A DNA stretch of 48,509 nt. Origin: an uncultured Acidobacteriia bacterium. GTDB taxonomy: Bacteria; Acidobacteriota; Terriglobia; Bryobacterales; Bryobacteraceae. The stretch covers positions 1 to 48,509 of the forward strand of contig CAIVVT010000085.1 in the NCBI GenBank assembly GCA_903909435.1, read 5' to 3'. Both the position numbers and the translations under genes were made by a program. Positions 9,595 through 18,498 of the stretch are shown in pieces. The notes beneath the pieces are model-generated. The model searched no databases. It was not told the DNA's origin and saw nothing but the letters and a program-made list of their open reading frames with translations. Position 1 is the first letter of the stretch, and the number at the start of each line of letters is the position of its first letter.

Positions 9595-11118
9595 ATGCAT
9601 CGCCGCTCATTTATCAAAGGCGCGTCCGTCGCCGCCTTCGCCACCCTCGCCAACTCGGCACAAACGCCTTCACGTGATCTGCGAATCGCCTACGGCGGCA
9701 TCGGCATTGAGTGCAGCACCTATAGCCGCCTGCGGACCCGCATGGATGAGTTCACCATTCTGCGGGACGCGGAACTGGCGTCGAGCGAACGATTCAAGTT
9801 TCTGAAACGCTACCCCGTGGGTTTCATGCCTACGCTGGTGGCCAGTGCGGTCCCAGGCGGTCCCGTCGAGCGGAAGACCTACGACACGATCAAAGCCGAG
9901 TTCCTGCAGCGCCTCAAGGCGCTGATGCCACTCGACGGCCTATACCTGCCGATGCACGGCGCGATGTTTGTCGATGGCATGCAGGACGCGGAGGCCGATT
10001 GGTATCAGGCGGCCCGCAAATTGGTTGGGCCTGACTGTCTCATCTCGGCGAGCTACGATCTCCACGGCAATATCAGCCAGCCGATTATCGACACCATCGA
10101 CATGCTTTCCGCGTTTCGCACCGCGCCGCACATCGACCGGGAAGAGACCATGCTCCGGGCTACGGACATGCTCCTGCACTGTCTGCACGAGAAGATCCGC
10201 CCAATCCTGATGTGGGCGCCGGTCCCGGTCCTCATGCCGGGCGAGCGCAGCAGCACGGAATGGCAGCCGGGAAAGCGACTGTGGGAGCAGTTGCCCGCAC
10301 TCAATCGCGAGCCTGGCATTTTAGACGTAAGCATGCTGGTCGGCTACGTCTGGGCCGACGAACCGCGCTCCACCGCGGCCGTGGTCATTACGGGCACTGC
10401 CCCAAACACTCAGCGCAAGTTAGCCACTGCCCTCGCACGGCAGTATTGGGACGCCCGCACCGAATTCCAGTTCGGAACCGAAACATGCACCGTGGAAGAG
10501 TGCGTCCAGCGTGCGATGGACGCGAAGACCCAGCCCGCGATTCTCGCGGACTCCGGCGACAACCCGACCGGAGGCGGCAACGGCGATCAAGCCACAGTCC
10601 TGGAGTCTCTGCTCCGCCACAAGGCGCAGAACGTCGTCTTCGCGGGCATCACCGATCGTCCCGCCACGGAGGCCTGCTATAAAGCAGGTGTAGGTGGACG
10701 AGTCTCCCTCTCCATCGGAGCGACGCTCGACCCCAAAGCCAGCCAACCCGTCAAAGCGGAAGCCGTGGTGAAGTTCCTGCTTGCGGAAGCGAATCCGGCC
10801 CGTCGCGAGGCAGTTGTCCAGATTGAGGGGATTACGCTGGCGCTATCCGCCTACCGCCGCCCCTACCATGACATCAACGACTTCACGCGTCTTGGATTGA
10901 CCCCGAAGTCCTTCAAAATCATCGTCGTTAAGTCCGGCTACCTCTCGCCGGAGCTGGCGCCCATCGCCAACCCGAGCCTGATGGCGCTGTCCGATGGGGC
11001 GATCAACCAGGACATCGTCCACTTGCCGGCGAACCGGTACCGCCGGCCCAGTTACCCATTCGTCGCGGACCTCCATTTCACGCCGACGGTTTACGGTTCC
11101 GCGCGAAATCGAACCTAG
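9595..11118 (+). CDS. Tat-exported M81 family metallopeptidase (MlrC/microcystinase C-like)
   Basis: This is a 507-residue zinc peptidase or amidohydrolase of the MlrC family, which degrades linear peptides such as opened microcystin in sphingomonads. It begins with a Tat signal (RRSFIKGASVAA). Family motifs are present: SYDLHGNIS with D155 and H157, the segment TAPHIDREET with H179, and ADSGDNPTGGGNGD near residue 320, which is the hallmark of the C-terminal domain. The ATG at 9595 places the RR motif at residues 3-4, so I prefer it to the longer open frame. The likely substrates are small peptides or amides in the periplasm. Microcystin activity should not be assumed. Confidence 0.88.
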   Translation: MHRRSFIKGASVAAFATLANSAQTPSRDLRIAYGGIGIECSTYSRLRTRMDEFTILRDAELASSERFKFLKRYPVGFMPTLVASAVPGGPVERKTYDTIKAEFLQRLKALMPLDGLYLPMHGAMFVDGMQDAEADWYQAARKLVGPDCLISASYDLHGNISQPIIDTIDMLSAFRTAPHIDREETMLRATDMLLHCLHEKIRPILMWAPVPVLMPGERSSTEWQPGKRLWEQLPALNREPGILDVSMLVGYVWADEPRSTAAVVITGTAPNTQRKLATALARQYWDARTEFQFGTETCTVEECVQRAMDAKTQPAILADSGDNPTGGGNGDQATVLESLLRHKAQNVVFAGITDRPATEACYKAGVGGRVSLSIGATLDPKASQPVKAEAVVKFLLAEANPARREAVVQIEGITLALSAYRRPYHDINDFTRLGLTPKSFKIIVVKSGYLSPELAPIANPSLMALSDGAINQDIVHLPANRYRRPSYPFVADLHFTPTVYGSARNRT

Positions 11119-11165
11119 CGGCGTTCTCCGGCAGATTGCGTTGAGAACGTCAGATCTGGGAATCG

Positions 11166-11197
11166 GGGGAGCGTTGAGCTCATCCTGAGCGCTCCCC
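11166..11197. terminator. possible bidirectional stem-loop between convergent units
   Basis: GGGGAGCG (11166-11173) pairs with CGCTCCCC (11190-11197) around a 16-base loop. It lies just after the M81 peptidase stop and just past the minus-strand scar stop. No T-run follows, so terminator function is uncertain. Confidence 0.35.
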
Positions 11198-11229
11198 GTG
11201 AACACGCTGCCCGCGACCAGAATCGCGTC

Positions 11230-11344
11230 TCAGCGCAGTTCGGCGGGCTGTGAGACGGCTTTCGCCTGAATCGTGATGGCGCCCTCGCCCAGCCCCGGGG
11301 GCAGTGGCAGTCAGATGGATCGTCCCGGCCTGCCGAGCTTGGGC
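11230..11344 (-). pseudogene. remnant of a GH2 C-terminal domain
   Basis: Read on the minus strand, this stretch encodes RQAGTIHLTATAPG. If one G is removed from the run near 11297-11300, it continues as LGEGAITIQAK before a stop at 11230. This matches the Ig-like C-terminal domain of the GH2 enzyme in this same window (DAGSIQLEATSPGL, then AIAITAK). It is therefore the last 35 or so codons of another family 2 enzyme, truncated at its 5' side and carrying a one-base frameshift. It is joined directly to a TetR N-terminus. Confidence 0.6.
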
Positions 11345-11581
11345 TTCAAAGCCTGTCAACACCTCGCCGAGGATCGCCCACACGATCTCGTCCTTGTTGG
11401 CGAAGTACTGATACAGGGTCGAGGTCCGCAGCCCGCAGGCAGCGATAATTTCGGCCATGTTGACCCGCTCGATGCCGCGCTCGTCGAACAGGCGCTCGGC
11501 CGCGTCGAGAATCCGGCGGCGCTGACGCTCCCGATGGGCGTGGTAGGTGTTCGCGGCTAGGGCTGAGTCCCTCATAGGCAT
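11345..11581 (-). pseudogene. TetR/AcrR family regulator, N-terminal fragment
   Basis: The first 79 or so codons encode a complete TetR-type DNA-binding domain: RRRILDAAERLFDERGIERV, then MAEIIAACGLRTSTLYQYFANKDEI. Family members are about 190-210 residues long, but here the ligand-binding domain is missing. After LTGF the frame runs into sequence that matches a GH2 C-terminus and then out of frame. A truncated DNA-binding domain of this kind could at most bind without a dimerisation domain, so it is probably inactive. The start may be the ATG at 11581 or the one at 11575. Confidence 0.7.
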
Positions 11582-11859
11582 TGGCGGTGCAGCTACTTAG
11601 AATACGCAGTTGTACTTCGATTTCGAACTATGACTACGAATCGCTTAACGCCCCCTTCTACTCGAGTCAATACGAATCGCAGGTTGCCGGGCACGGCGCG
11701 GGTGATCCGGATGCCGGTGTATTCGCATGTCCCGGGTGCGCATCCGGGCGGTTCCCATGAACTCGGCTTTTTGGTGGGGATCCAACCTGAGCGCAGTGTT
11801 GCGGGGTGGCGAGCGCAGCAAGATGCGGGGATAAGATAGGAGAAGTCATCCCATCTCTC

Positions 11860-12279
11860 ATGTCCTTTGTAAGCCTCACGCGTTTGCGCGTTCGCTCCAT
11901 CCGCTTCCTGCCGTTGTTTGGGTTCCATGCGTATCGGTCACTTCGACAGGTGAAGCAGGCCCCAGGATTCCAGGCCGGTGCGCTCTTGCCGGACCGGGGT
12001 TGGACCTACTGGACCATGACCGCGTGGGACGAAGCGGAAAGTATGCGCCGGTATATGACATCCGGGGCTCACAAGAATGCAATGTTGCACCTGATGCACT
12101 GGTGCGACGAGGCCTCGGTTGCGCACTGGGAGCAAGAGGAAAGCACCCTGCCTTCCTGGGAGGATGCGGACCGACGCATGCGCGAGAGCGGCCGCGCCTC
12201 GAAAGTGAAGCACCCAAGTCCACAGCACGCCAGCCTGAGCTTCCGAAAGCCGCGAACTCGCGGCAGTTCGATCATCTGA
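11860..12279 (+). CDS. DUF3291 / antibiotic-monooxygenase-like small protein
   Basis: This 139-residue protein resembles the alpha-beta barrel monooxygenase-like (ABM/DUF3291) group. It has an N-terminal strand SFVSLTRLRVRS, a hydrophobic helix, then GWTYWTMTAWDEAESMRRYM and SGAHKNAMLHLMHWCDEAS, the pattern these proteins use to build their small pocket. The C-terminus is basic and Ser/Pro-rich. The start at 11860 is chosen because family similarity begins there. The open frame extends 18 codons upstream. The function is unknown, and neighbours give no hint. Confidence 0.6.
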   Translation: MSFVSLTRLRVRSIRFLPLFGFHAYRSLRQVKQAPGFQAGALLPDRGWTYWTMTAWDEAESMRRYMTSGAHKNAMLHLMHWCDEASVAHWEQEESTLPSWEDADRRMRESGRASKVKHPSPQHASLSFRKPRTRGSSII

Positions 12280-12330
12280 TACAGCGCTGGCTCCCACCCA
12301 TGGGGTGCGCTCGCGTTGACTCGACCGGAC

Positions 12331-13719
12331 TCACCCTGCCAGGTTGCCTTTCGCCTGCTTGAACCCAGCCCGACCCATAACGAGCGGGTCCCCGAGCGGC
12401 CGGTTCCCAAGCACGTTTTGCAGGCGCACCGCCGCACGCAATAGCCGCGCCTCCCCGCCATGCTCTGAGGTCAATTGCAGACCAAGCGGTAACGCATTTC
12501 CAACTGGCAGGGGAATGGAGATCGCCGGGGTTCCTAAGGCGGTCCAGGGCGCGTTCATTCGTGGATCGCCAGTGGACGCCAAGCCGAGGGGCGCCGGACC
12601 CATGGCGGCCGGCGTCAGGATGACCGGCGTGCGCTTGAAGATTCCGGCGAATTGTGTCCTGCACGAATCGATGAGCCGAAGGGCCTCGTCATAGCGGTCG
12701 ACGGAGATCTCGAGTCCCTGCCGAACCAGGTCCGCGAGGTCCCCTAGCCGGCTACCGAACTCGTCGTAGCGCTGCTTATGAAACCGCGCACCTTCATAGC
12801 GCATCACCGTCAGGTTTGCCTCGGCTAGCTGCGCGAGGATAGCGGCGATGTCAAGCGGCAGGATGGATGCGCCGCCGCTGCGCAATCGTAGAAGCGCATT
12901 CTTGAACGCGTTCGCCATCGGCGGCTCGACAGCGGGGATGGGCTCCGGCACTCCAAAATCGAAGTCTTCCGAGCCGCCCGTGGAATGGCCCAACGACTCC
13001 CAAAGCGCCGCCATATCCGCGGCGGTGTGCGTGAAAAACCCGAGCGTGTCCAGGCTCTTCGACAGCGGCAACACGCCTTCCATGGAGAGCAGACCATAGG
13101 TGGGTTTGAACCCGGTAATCCCGCAAAAAGAGGCGGGTCGCAGGATGGAACCCCTTGTTTGCTCCCCGACAGTGAACGGAACCACCCCCGCCGCCACAGC
13201 GGCCGCCGAACCGCTCGAACTCCCGCCGGGCGTGTGCTCGAGTTTGCGCGGATTGCGCGTGGGGGCGGGCGTCAGGTAAGCGAACGCCGTCGTTTGCGTT
13301 TTCCCCAACAGGGCGGCTCCATGCTGGCGCATCTCACGGATAATCGCGGCATCCGCGGTTCCAACTCTGCCTTTGTAAATCGGCGAGCCATACTCGGTTG
13401 CCAGGCCTTGTGTCTCGACGATGTCCTTCACGCCGTAGGGTATTCCTGACAAGCGTCCCTGGCCCGTACTCCCTTGAGGCAACACCTGGACCCAGGCATG
13501 GATTGACGGCTCCAGTGAATGAATGCGGTCGAGACAGCGCTGGAAAGCAAGCTTGCGCATTCCTGTCGGCGCAGACAGCCACTGAGTCAATGTTTCAGGT
13601 ATCAATGCTTGCTCCTGGCCAAGAGCCGTGGTGCGAAACACTGCTACCCCGAGTCCCTCAAGAAGCAGTGCGCGGCGACTGGGAAGACCGGTGTTTCGAT
13701 GCGTCGTTGGATCTGTCAT
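12331..13719 (-). CDS. amidase signature family protein
   Basis: This 462-residue amidase hydrolyses C-N amide bonds with a Ser-Ser-Lys triad. The visible residues are Lys98 (YGVKDIVET), the cis-Ser in GGSSSGSAAAVAAG (168/169) and the nucleophile Ser191 in QTRGSILRPASFCGI. An N-terminal stretch with paired arginines (SRRALLLEGLGVAV) looks like a Tat signal, so the enzyme may act outside the cytoplasm. The usual glycine-rich linker is slightly altered (GGSSSGS instead of GGSSGGS). It converges on the DUF3291-like gene. The substrate is unknown. Confidence 0.88.
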   Translation of the reverse strand: MTDPTTHRNTGLPSRRALLLEGLGVAVFRTTALGQEQALIPETLTQWLSAPTGMRKLAFQRCLDRIHSLEPSIHAWVQVLPQGSTGQGRLSGIPYGVKDIVETQGLATEYGSPIYKGRVGTADAAIIREMRQHGAALLGKTQTTAFAYLTPAPTRNPRKLEHTPGGSSSGSAAAVAAGVVPFTVGEQTRGSILRPASFCGITGFKPTYGLLSMEGVLPLSKSLDTLGFFTHTAADMAALWESLGHSTGGSEDFDFGVPEPIPAVEPPMANAFKNALLRLRSGGASILPLDIAAILAQLAEANLTVMRYEGARFHKQRYDEFGSRLGDLADLVRQGLEISVDRYDEALRLIDSCRTQFAGIFKRTPVILTPAAMGPAPLGLASTGDPRMNAPWTALGTPAISIPLPVGNALPLGLQLTSEHGGEARLLRAAVRLQNVLGNRPLGDPLVMGRAGFKQAKGNLAG

Positions 13720-14535
13720 CGGGATTCGATGAAGCTAAGTGTACCGCCGAAATGGCCGCGGCCAACGGCAAGTCTTGTCCATGTAAGGTGAACCTGAACT
13801 TGGGACCATACGATCCGGGAGTGAACTGAGATGACTGTGAGACACCATGCGACAAGCGCGGGCCCGCCGCCTTCGTAACGCACTCGCAAGGCCGCGGACT
13901 AGAATGGGCGACGACCCTAAAGACCGGCAACGCGCGAGCCATTGATTCGCATGTGCCGGGCGGCGGCTTCCGGTTTCCGAGCGCAGAAGATCCCAGGGCA
14001 CAGCCAAGTTCCGGTGGGACGCTTGCAGCAGTGAACGGGCCAATGGCCGAGTCCGCGAATGATAGGAAGACTCCCCCTGACGATCTCTGCGGTGGCTTCC
14101 TTCCCCACAACCCAGCGATCGTCCCGGTCAGGATGGCTGGCGGGTTCGGCGTGAGACGGCCAGAAGGTCGCGCTACACCGTCAACGGCGCTGTCGCTAGG
14201 TTACCTCTGGGCACCTGCCGGAAGTGGAGCGGCGCCTTCCTCAGAGTGCCGGGGTGGAGCGCTAAGCGTTTGGTTGCGGCCGCCTTCACGGTGTAGGCAA
14301 AGCCGGTGGCAATCAACGAGCCCGTAGTGGTCGGAGAATGATGGATTGCGCCAGGATCACGCGCCGGGGGAGTTGGCCTGAAGGTCGATTCTGTGAGACA
14401 GTGCAGTGGCACCGCGAGTTCCGGCGGCCGGCCAGGGGGACAATCGTCTCCGCGGCCGGCCACCTTGCTAGATTGAAGCTGGGTGCTGGCTGCTGCGGCT
14501 GCGCCGATCGGTTGTATCGAAATGGAGGCCAAAGC
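13720..14535. other. intergenic stretch, no supported gene
   Basis: About 0.8 kb lies between the divergent amidase and VOC genes. Only overlapping frames without ribosome sites or family resemblance are seen. The right end holds GGAGG (14524-14528), which serves the VOC gene. Confidence 0.5.
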
Positions 14536-14988
14536 ATGAACAAGATCACACCGTTTCTGTGGTTTAACGACAACGCGGGAGAAGCTGCTGAGTTCTATCT
14601 CTCGGTATTTCCGGAAGCGAAGAAGGTGGGCGAGTTGCGTTCGAGCGGTGTGGGGCCTTGGCCCGCCGGCAAGATCGCGACCATCACCATCGAACTGATG
14701 GGCCAGCGAATGACGTTCCTGAACGGTGGCCCGGGGCAGGCGATCACCCCGGCCTTCTCGTACTCGGTTGCCTGCGCGGACCAGACCGAAATCGATCGCT
14801 ACTGGGACAAACTGCTTGAGGGCGGCAAGCCCATGGCCTGCGGCTGGCTGACGGACAAGTTCGGCCTGTGCTGGCAGATCGTGCCGGAGAAGATTGGCGA
14901 ACTCCTGAAGCATCCCAGAGCGATGGCTGCCATGATGCAGATGGTGAAGTTCGACATTGCCACGCTGGAGGCCGCAGCCAAGGAGTAA
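14536..14988 (+). CDS. VOC superfamily (PhnB / 3-demethylubiquinone methyltransferase-like) protein
   Basis: This 150-residue protein of the vicinal oxygen chelate fold is often annotated as PhnB or 3-demethylubiquinone-9 3-methyltransferase, although no methyltransferase activity is established for such proteins. Diagnostic segments are ITPFLWFNDNAGEAAEFY, then MTFLNGGP, TEIDRYWDKLLEGG and GWLTDKFGLCWQIVP. The ATG at 14536 lies seven bases after GGAGG. It is a single gene with a typical length for the family. Confidence 0.88.
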   Translation: MNKITPFLWFNDNAGEAAEFYLSVFPEAKKVGELRSSGVGPWPAGKIATITIELMGQRMTFLNGGPGQAITPAFSYSVACADQTEIDRYWDKLLEGGKPMACGWLTDKFGLCWQIVPEKIGELLKHPRAMAAMMQMVKFDIATLEAAAKE

Positions 14989-15073
14989 CGGGGAGTGGCG
15001 AAGGCGCTAGGACGGCAGAATTCAGTCCCACCAGCGCCGACAACCGGCTAGATCGCTGACGACGAAGACGCGC

Positions 15074-15478
15074 TCAGAGATCAGGCGAGGTGCGCCGATC
15101 CTCCACTCTGATCGGCACACCAAGTGGCGCAAGCCGCCAACGCCCGTAAGCCACAAACGAAGTCAGCGCGCCGGTTACAAAGGGCAGGGCAGCAGTTGCA
15201 ATGCCCATCGTCTGAATGCTGATAGCAACGGCGCCGATCATGATGATGGAAAGTCCTGCGGCGGCAAGGGAAGTCAGCTCCGTGCGAATACGAAGCATCC
15301 CTGGCAATACCAGGCCGAGGCCGCCCAGGATCTCCATAACTCCGATAAATCGAAGGAACCAAGCCGGTATCGGAGTTTGGCCCGTCAGTTGTGCGGCTGA
15401 CATGAAAAGCTTCGATCCGCCCGCAAACAGAAAGAGCAACGCGAGCAGTAACTGGATTACCCAAAGTAAACGATTCAT
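15074..15478 (-). CDS. DoxX family membrane protein
   Basis: The 134-residue product has four hydrophobic helices: about residues 4-24, 42-62, 69-92 and 94-112. It opens with the DoxX pattern LLLALLFLFAGGSKLF and has a conserved glycine-rich second helix (GVMEILGGLGLVLPG). DoxX-like proteins are small inner-membrane proteins, some tied to redox or thiol stress. The role here is not evident from the neighbours. A GGGGA sequence lies just upstream of the ATG. Confidence 0.85.
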   Translation of the reverse strand: MNRLLWVIQLLLALLFLFAGGSKLFMSAAQLTGQTPIPAWFLRFIGVMEILGGLGLVLPGMLRIRTELTSLAAAGLSIIMIGAVAISIQTMGIATAALPFVTGALTSFVAYGRWRLAPLGVPIRVEDRRTSPDL

Positions 15479-15774
15479 GCATCATCCCCGCGAATGTGAT
15501 TCACGCCGCAGCCTGTATCTACCCCTAACTACAAGGTTCAAACAGGCAACGCAGCATGGGGCAGATTATAGCAATCGGCAACCAGGAGTAATTTACCACC
15601 CCGGCCGACAGCTCGTTTGGTATCCGGCCGCGCTTCGGTGAACGTCCGGTTTTCACGGTTCGGATGGCGCGCAATCGGACCGGGGCCGCGGCGATCCGAG
15701 GATTGACGCCGCGACGGATCTTTACAGACCTGGCAGTTCACACCCGCATCGACCTCTCAAGACGCTACCCTGCA

Positions 15775-16176
15775 CTAGTCGGCTACGGCGCGCACCTTTA
15801 TGTCCGCATACGCTACAACAATCAGCGTGCTTAAGGCGGAAATGTTCGTGGCCGTTCCTGATCGCAATTTCACATGGCGCATGAACTTGCCGGCGCCCTG
15901 CAGCAGATGGGCCGGATCCGGCAGCGCTGCACCGTGAAAGAAGCCCACGTTTACGTGAGATCTGAACACATTGACGTAGCCGAAAGGCGCATCTCCAAAA
16001 CATGCAACCGGGCAACCGTCATGCACAAGTTCCTGGACTTCGTCCCCGCATTTTCGCATCAACTCAAACCACTGGCGCGCGATAGCTCCCAATTCACCAG
16101 CACGTTCATCCATCCACGCGTCGATGGCCGGATCCCGTTTGACAGCGCCGTTGAACCGCAGCAATTTCGATTTCAT
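15775..16176 (-). CDS. DUF1801 (YdhG/YjbR-like fold) protein
   Basis: This is a 133-residue cytoplasmic protein. It carries the DUF1801 pattern FGYVNVFRSHVNVGFFHGA, followed by LPDPAHLLQGAGKFMRHVKL, which is nearly invariant in this family. The ATG at 16176 is chosen because GGAG lies six bases upstream. An in-frame GTG five codons earlier is an alternative. The family has an iron-chaperone-like fold, but its biochemical role is not settled. No partner gene is adjacent. Confidence 0.82.
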   Translation of the reverse strand: MKSKLLRFNGAVKRDPAIDAWMDERAGELGAIARQWFELMRKCGDEVQELVHDGCPVACFGDAPFGYVNVFRSHVNVGFFHGAALPDPAHLLQGAGKFMRHVKLRSGTATNISALSTLIVVAYADIKVRAVAD

Positions 16177-16921
16177 GGCCGCTCCACTCACTGCTTTCGA
16201 GTTCCATGGTTACATGCCGTCTCCGAGTAGGCGAGAGGGCCAGCCGGTGTTCCGCGCGCAGGAACGAAGTAGATGGTCTTCGGCGACTGCCTGCCGCGTC
16301 CGATTGCGCCCGGCAGGCCGCCGGACCGGGCGTTCGCGCAGTGATGGCGCAGCCAGGCCGGGCCGCTCACTGTGAAGTTCCGGGTTCGCCGCCGCTTCAC
16401 GGTCTGCCGCATCGGTGAAGCCTGCGCCGCGACCTGGCAGATCGCGTATTCAAACCGAGCCGAGTCATCTGGGCCATCCCGAACCGGTCGCTCGCCGAGT
16501 CTAGCGGAGCTGAGCCTGGTTTGAACCTTGCCACAGAAAGCGCTGCGATGAAACTCCGGAGCTCGTGCAGTGACGAGCGAGCGGCGCATACGCCGGACAG
16601 GGGCATCTCCTTCACATATCTTTACGTTACCCGGCCTCCCGGCGGCGCGCCTTACAGGATCAGGGCGCAAGCGTGGCTCCGATAGGCCGTTGGATCCAAC
16701 CGGAAACGCAGGCCCGCTGGAAATGCGTAGACCCATGAGTTACTGGTCTGCTGCGTGCCTACCGTGCTGTCGCGCAGCACAAGGGCCCTGGCGGCACAGG
16801 CGACGCAGCCAGTATCGCCTTGCTCGAGGTGAAGGCGTGCGACGGGCGAGGCAGTGCCTCCCGCCGGGGCCCGGTGCGAGTACTCACGCTTGAATCGATG
16901 GGGAAACGAATGCGAGGAACG
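16177..16921. other. intergenic stretch, no supported gene
   Basis: About 0.75 kb lies between divergent genes. Open frames on both strands show no recognisable domain. It holds the promoters of the flanking genes, but I could not pick out convincing boxes. Confidence 0.45.
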
Positions 16922-18280
16922 ATGTGCAAAAGACTCTTTCTGTTGTCGGCAGCGATCGTGGCGTTGAGCCTTTCTTGTGCCGCGCAACCCATGGGACAAG
17001 GCCCCATGGGACCACCGCTCCGTCTGGATCCGGCGATCAAGACGACTTTCGTCCCGCTGGGCATGGGCGTTCCCGGCGTGCTCTACGAACCAATCGCACC
17101 CGGCGAAAAGGGCCGCATCGGCGTTTTCGTCATGCACGCCGGCGCTGACTACCTGACCTTCTCCGCCTGCACCGAACTGTCGAAGCGCGGGTACCGCGTG
17201 CTCTGCGCGAACAATTCCGGCGGAAGCCTCGACCGGATTCTGTTGGATGCCAAGCGGGGGGTGATGTATCTCCGCCAGTACCCAGGCGTCGAGAAGGTCG
17301 TACTCTTCGGCCACAGCGGCGGCGCAACGGTGATGACCGCCTACCAGGACATTGCCGAAAACGGCGTCAAGGCCTGCCAGGGAGCGGAGAAAATACACAA
17401 ATGTTCCGACAATCTCAGGGGTCTGCCTGCCGCGGACGGCGTAGTCCTCGCCGACGCCAATTGGGGCAACGCGGAAATGACGTTGTTCAGCATTGATCCA
17501 GCCGTGGTCAGCAATGATCGCGGGATGGCAGTGAATCCGGATCTCGACCTGTTCAGTCCCCAGAATGGATTCAACCCAGCCGGGTCGAACTACGGCGTTG
17601 AGTTCGTCCGCAAGTTCCAGCGCGCCGAGGGCGAAAGAAACAACGAACTGATCAAGCTGGCTCTCGACCGGCTGGCGGCAATCGAAGCGGGCAAGGGCCG
17701 TTTTGCCGATGACGAGCAGTTTACCGTCGCCGGCGCCGGCAGCATGGGCCCGAACAACAAGTTGTTCGCGCAGGACATCCGGTTGATGTCGCACACCGGG
17801 AAGGCTTGGCCCCTGCTGCATCCCGACGGCTCCGTCACGACGGAGGTTGTCCACTCCGTCCGCGTTCCACAAAACACGAAGTCCCTGACCCCCATGCTGG
17901 GCTTGGGCGCGGCCAACACGACCGTTCGAACTTTCCTCAGCAACAGCGCGATCCGGGTCACTGGTGATTTCGGCTACGACGAGGACTCCGTTCACGGCGT
18001 TGACTGGACTTCGAGCTACAGCAGCCCGCCGGGTAACGTCGAGGGCATCGCGGTCCCGTTCCTGACCGTGGGCATGACCGGCCACTGGGAATACCTGGCA
18101 TCCGAGACTATCTACGAGCACGCCAGGAGTGCCGACAAGACAATCGCATTCGTCGAAGGCGCCAGCCACATGTACTCCCCGTGCAGGGAGTGCGAGAAGA
18201 CGCCCGGCCAGTTCGGCGACACGGTAAAGACGCTCTACGACTACGTGGACAAGTGGCTCGGCTCAAAGGGGCGATTCTGA
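16922..18280 (+). CDS. secreted alpha/beta hydrolase
   Basis: This 452-residue esterase-like protein has an N-terminal signal peptide (MCKRLFLLSAAIVALSL, then a cut near CAAQ). The nucleophile elbow is GHSGG with Ser132. A likely acid loop lies in VPFLTVGMTGHWEYL, and the histidine lies in FVEGASHMYSPC. The spacing is that of a large lidded alpha/beta hydrolase. The ATG at 16922 has GAGG just upstream. ATGs at 16910 and 16898 are alternatives. The gene precedes a tannase-family gene on the same strand by 218 bases, so both may attack plant phenolic esters. Its own substrate is not known. Confidence 0.78.
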   Translation: MCKRLFLLSAAIVALSLSCAAQPMGQGPMGPPLRLDPAIKTTFVPLGMGVPGVLYEPIAPGEKGRIGVFVMHAGADYLTFSACTELSKRGYRVLCANNSGGSLDRILLDAKRGVMYLRQYPGVEKVVLFGHSGGATVMTAYQDIAENGVKACQGAEKIHKCSDNLRGLPAADGVVLADANWGNAEMTLFSIDPAVVSNDRGMAVNPDLDLFSPQNGFNPAGSNYGVEFVRKFQRAEGERNNELIKLALDRLAAIEAGKGRFADDEQFTVAGAGSMGPNNKLFAQDIRLMSHTGKAWPLLHPDGSVTTEVVHSVRVPQNTKSLTPMLGLGAANTTVRTFLSNSAIRVTGDFGYDEDSVHGVDWTSSYSSPPGNVEGIAVPFLTVGMTGHWEYLASETIYEHARSADKTIAFVEGASHMYSPCRECEKTPGQFGDTVKTLYDYVDKWLGSKGRF

Positions 18281-18498
18281 GGTATGCGCGGGCAACAAGT
18301 CATCGCGGCCCGTTCGAAGCTCCGTTCCGCCTCGACGCCGCCCCTGCAAATGTGCGTTCTTCAGTCAGAAAGTGCCAGGGGGAGCAAAACCAGAGCACTT
18401 GGGCGGAAGCGCTAAGTTCGCAGGAAGACCGGCGGAATGCCAAGTTCGAAGTGGATATCGCCAATTAGACGAACTCAACATACTGGAGTAAGAAAACG

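Noticed and set aside
16652..18169. Long open frame on the minus strand opposite the alpha/beta hydrolase
   Set aside because: It is a high-GC antisense shadow of a gene with a clear signal peptide and GHSGG elbow. It has no domain pattern or ribosome site.
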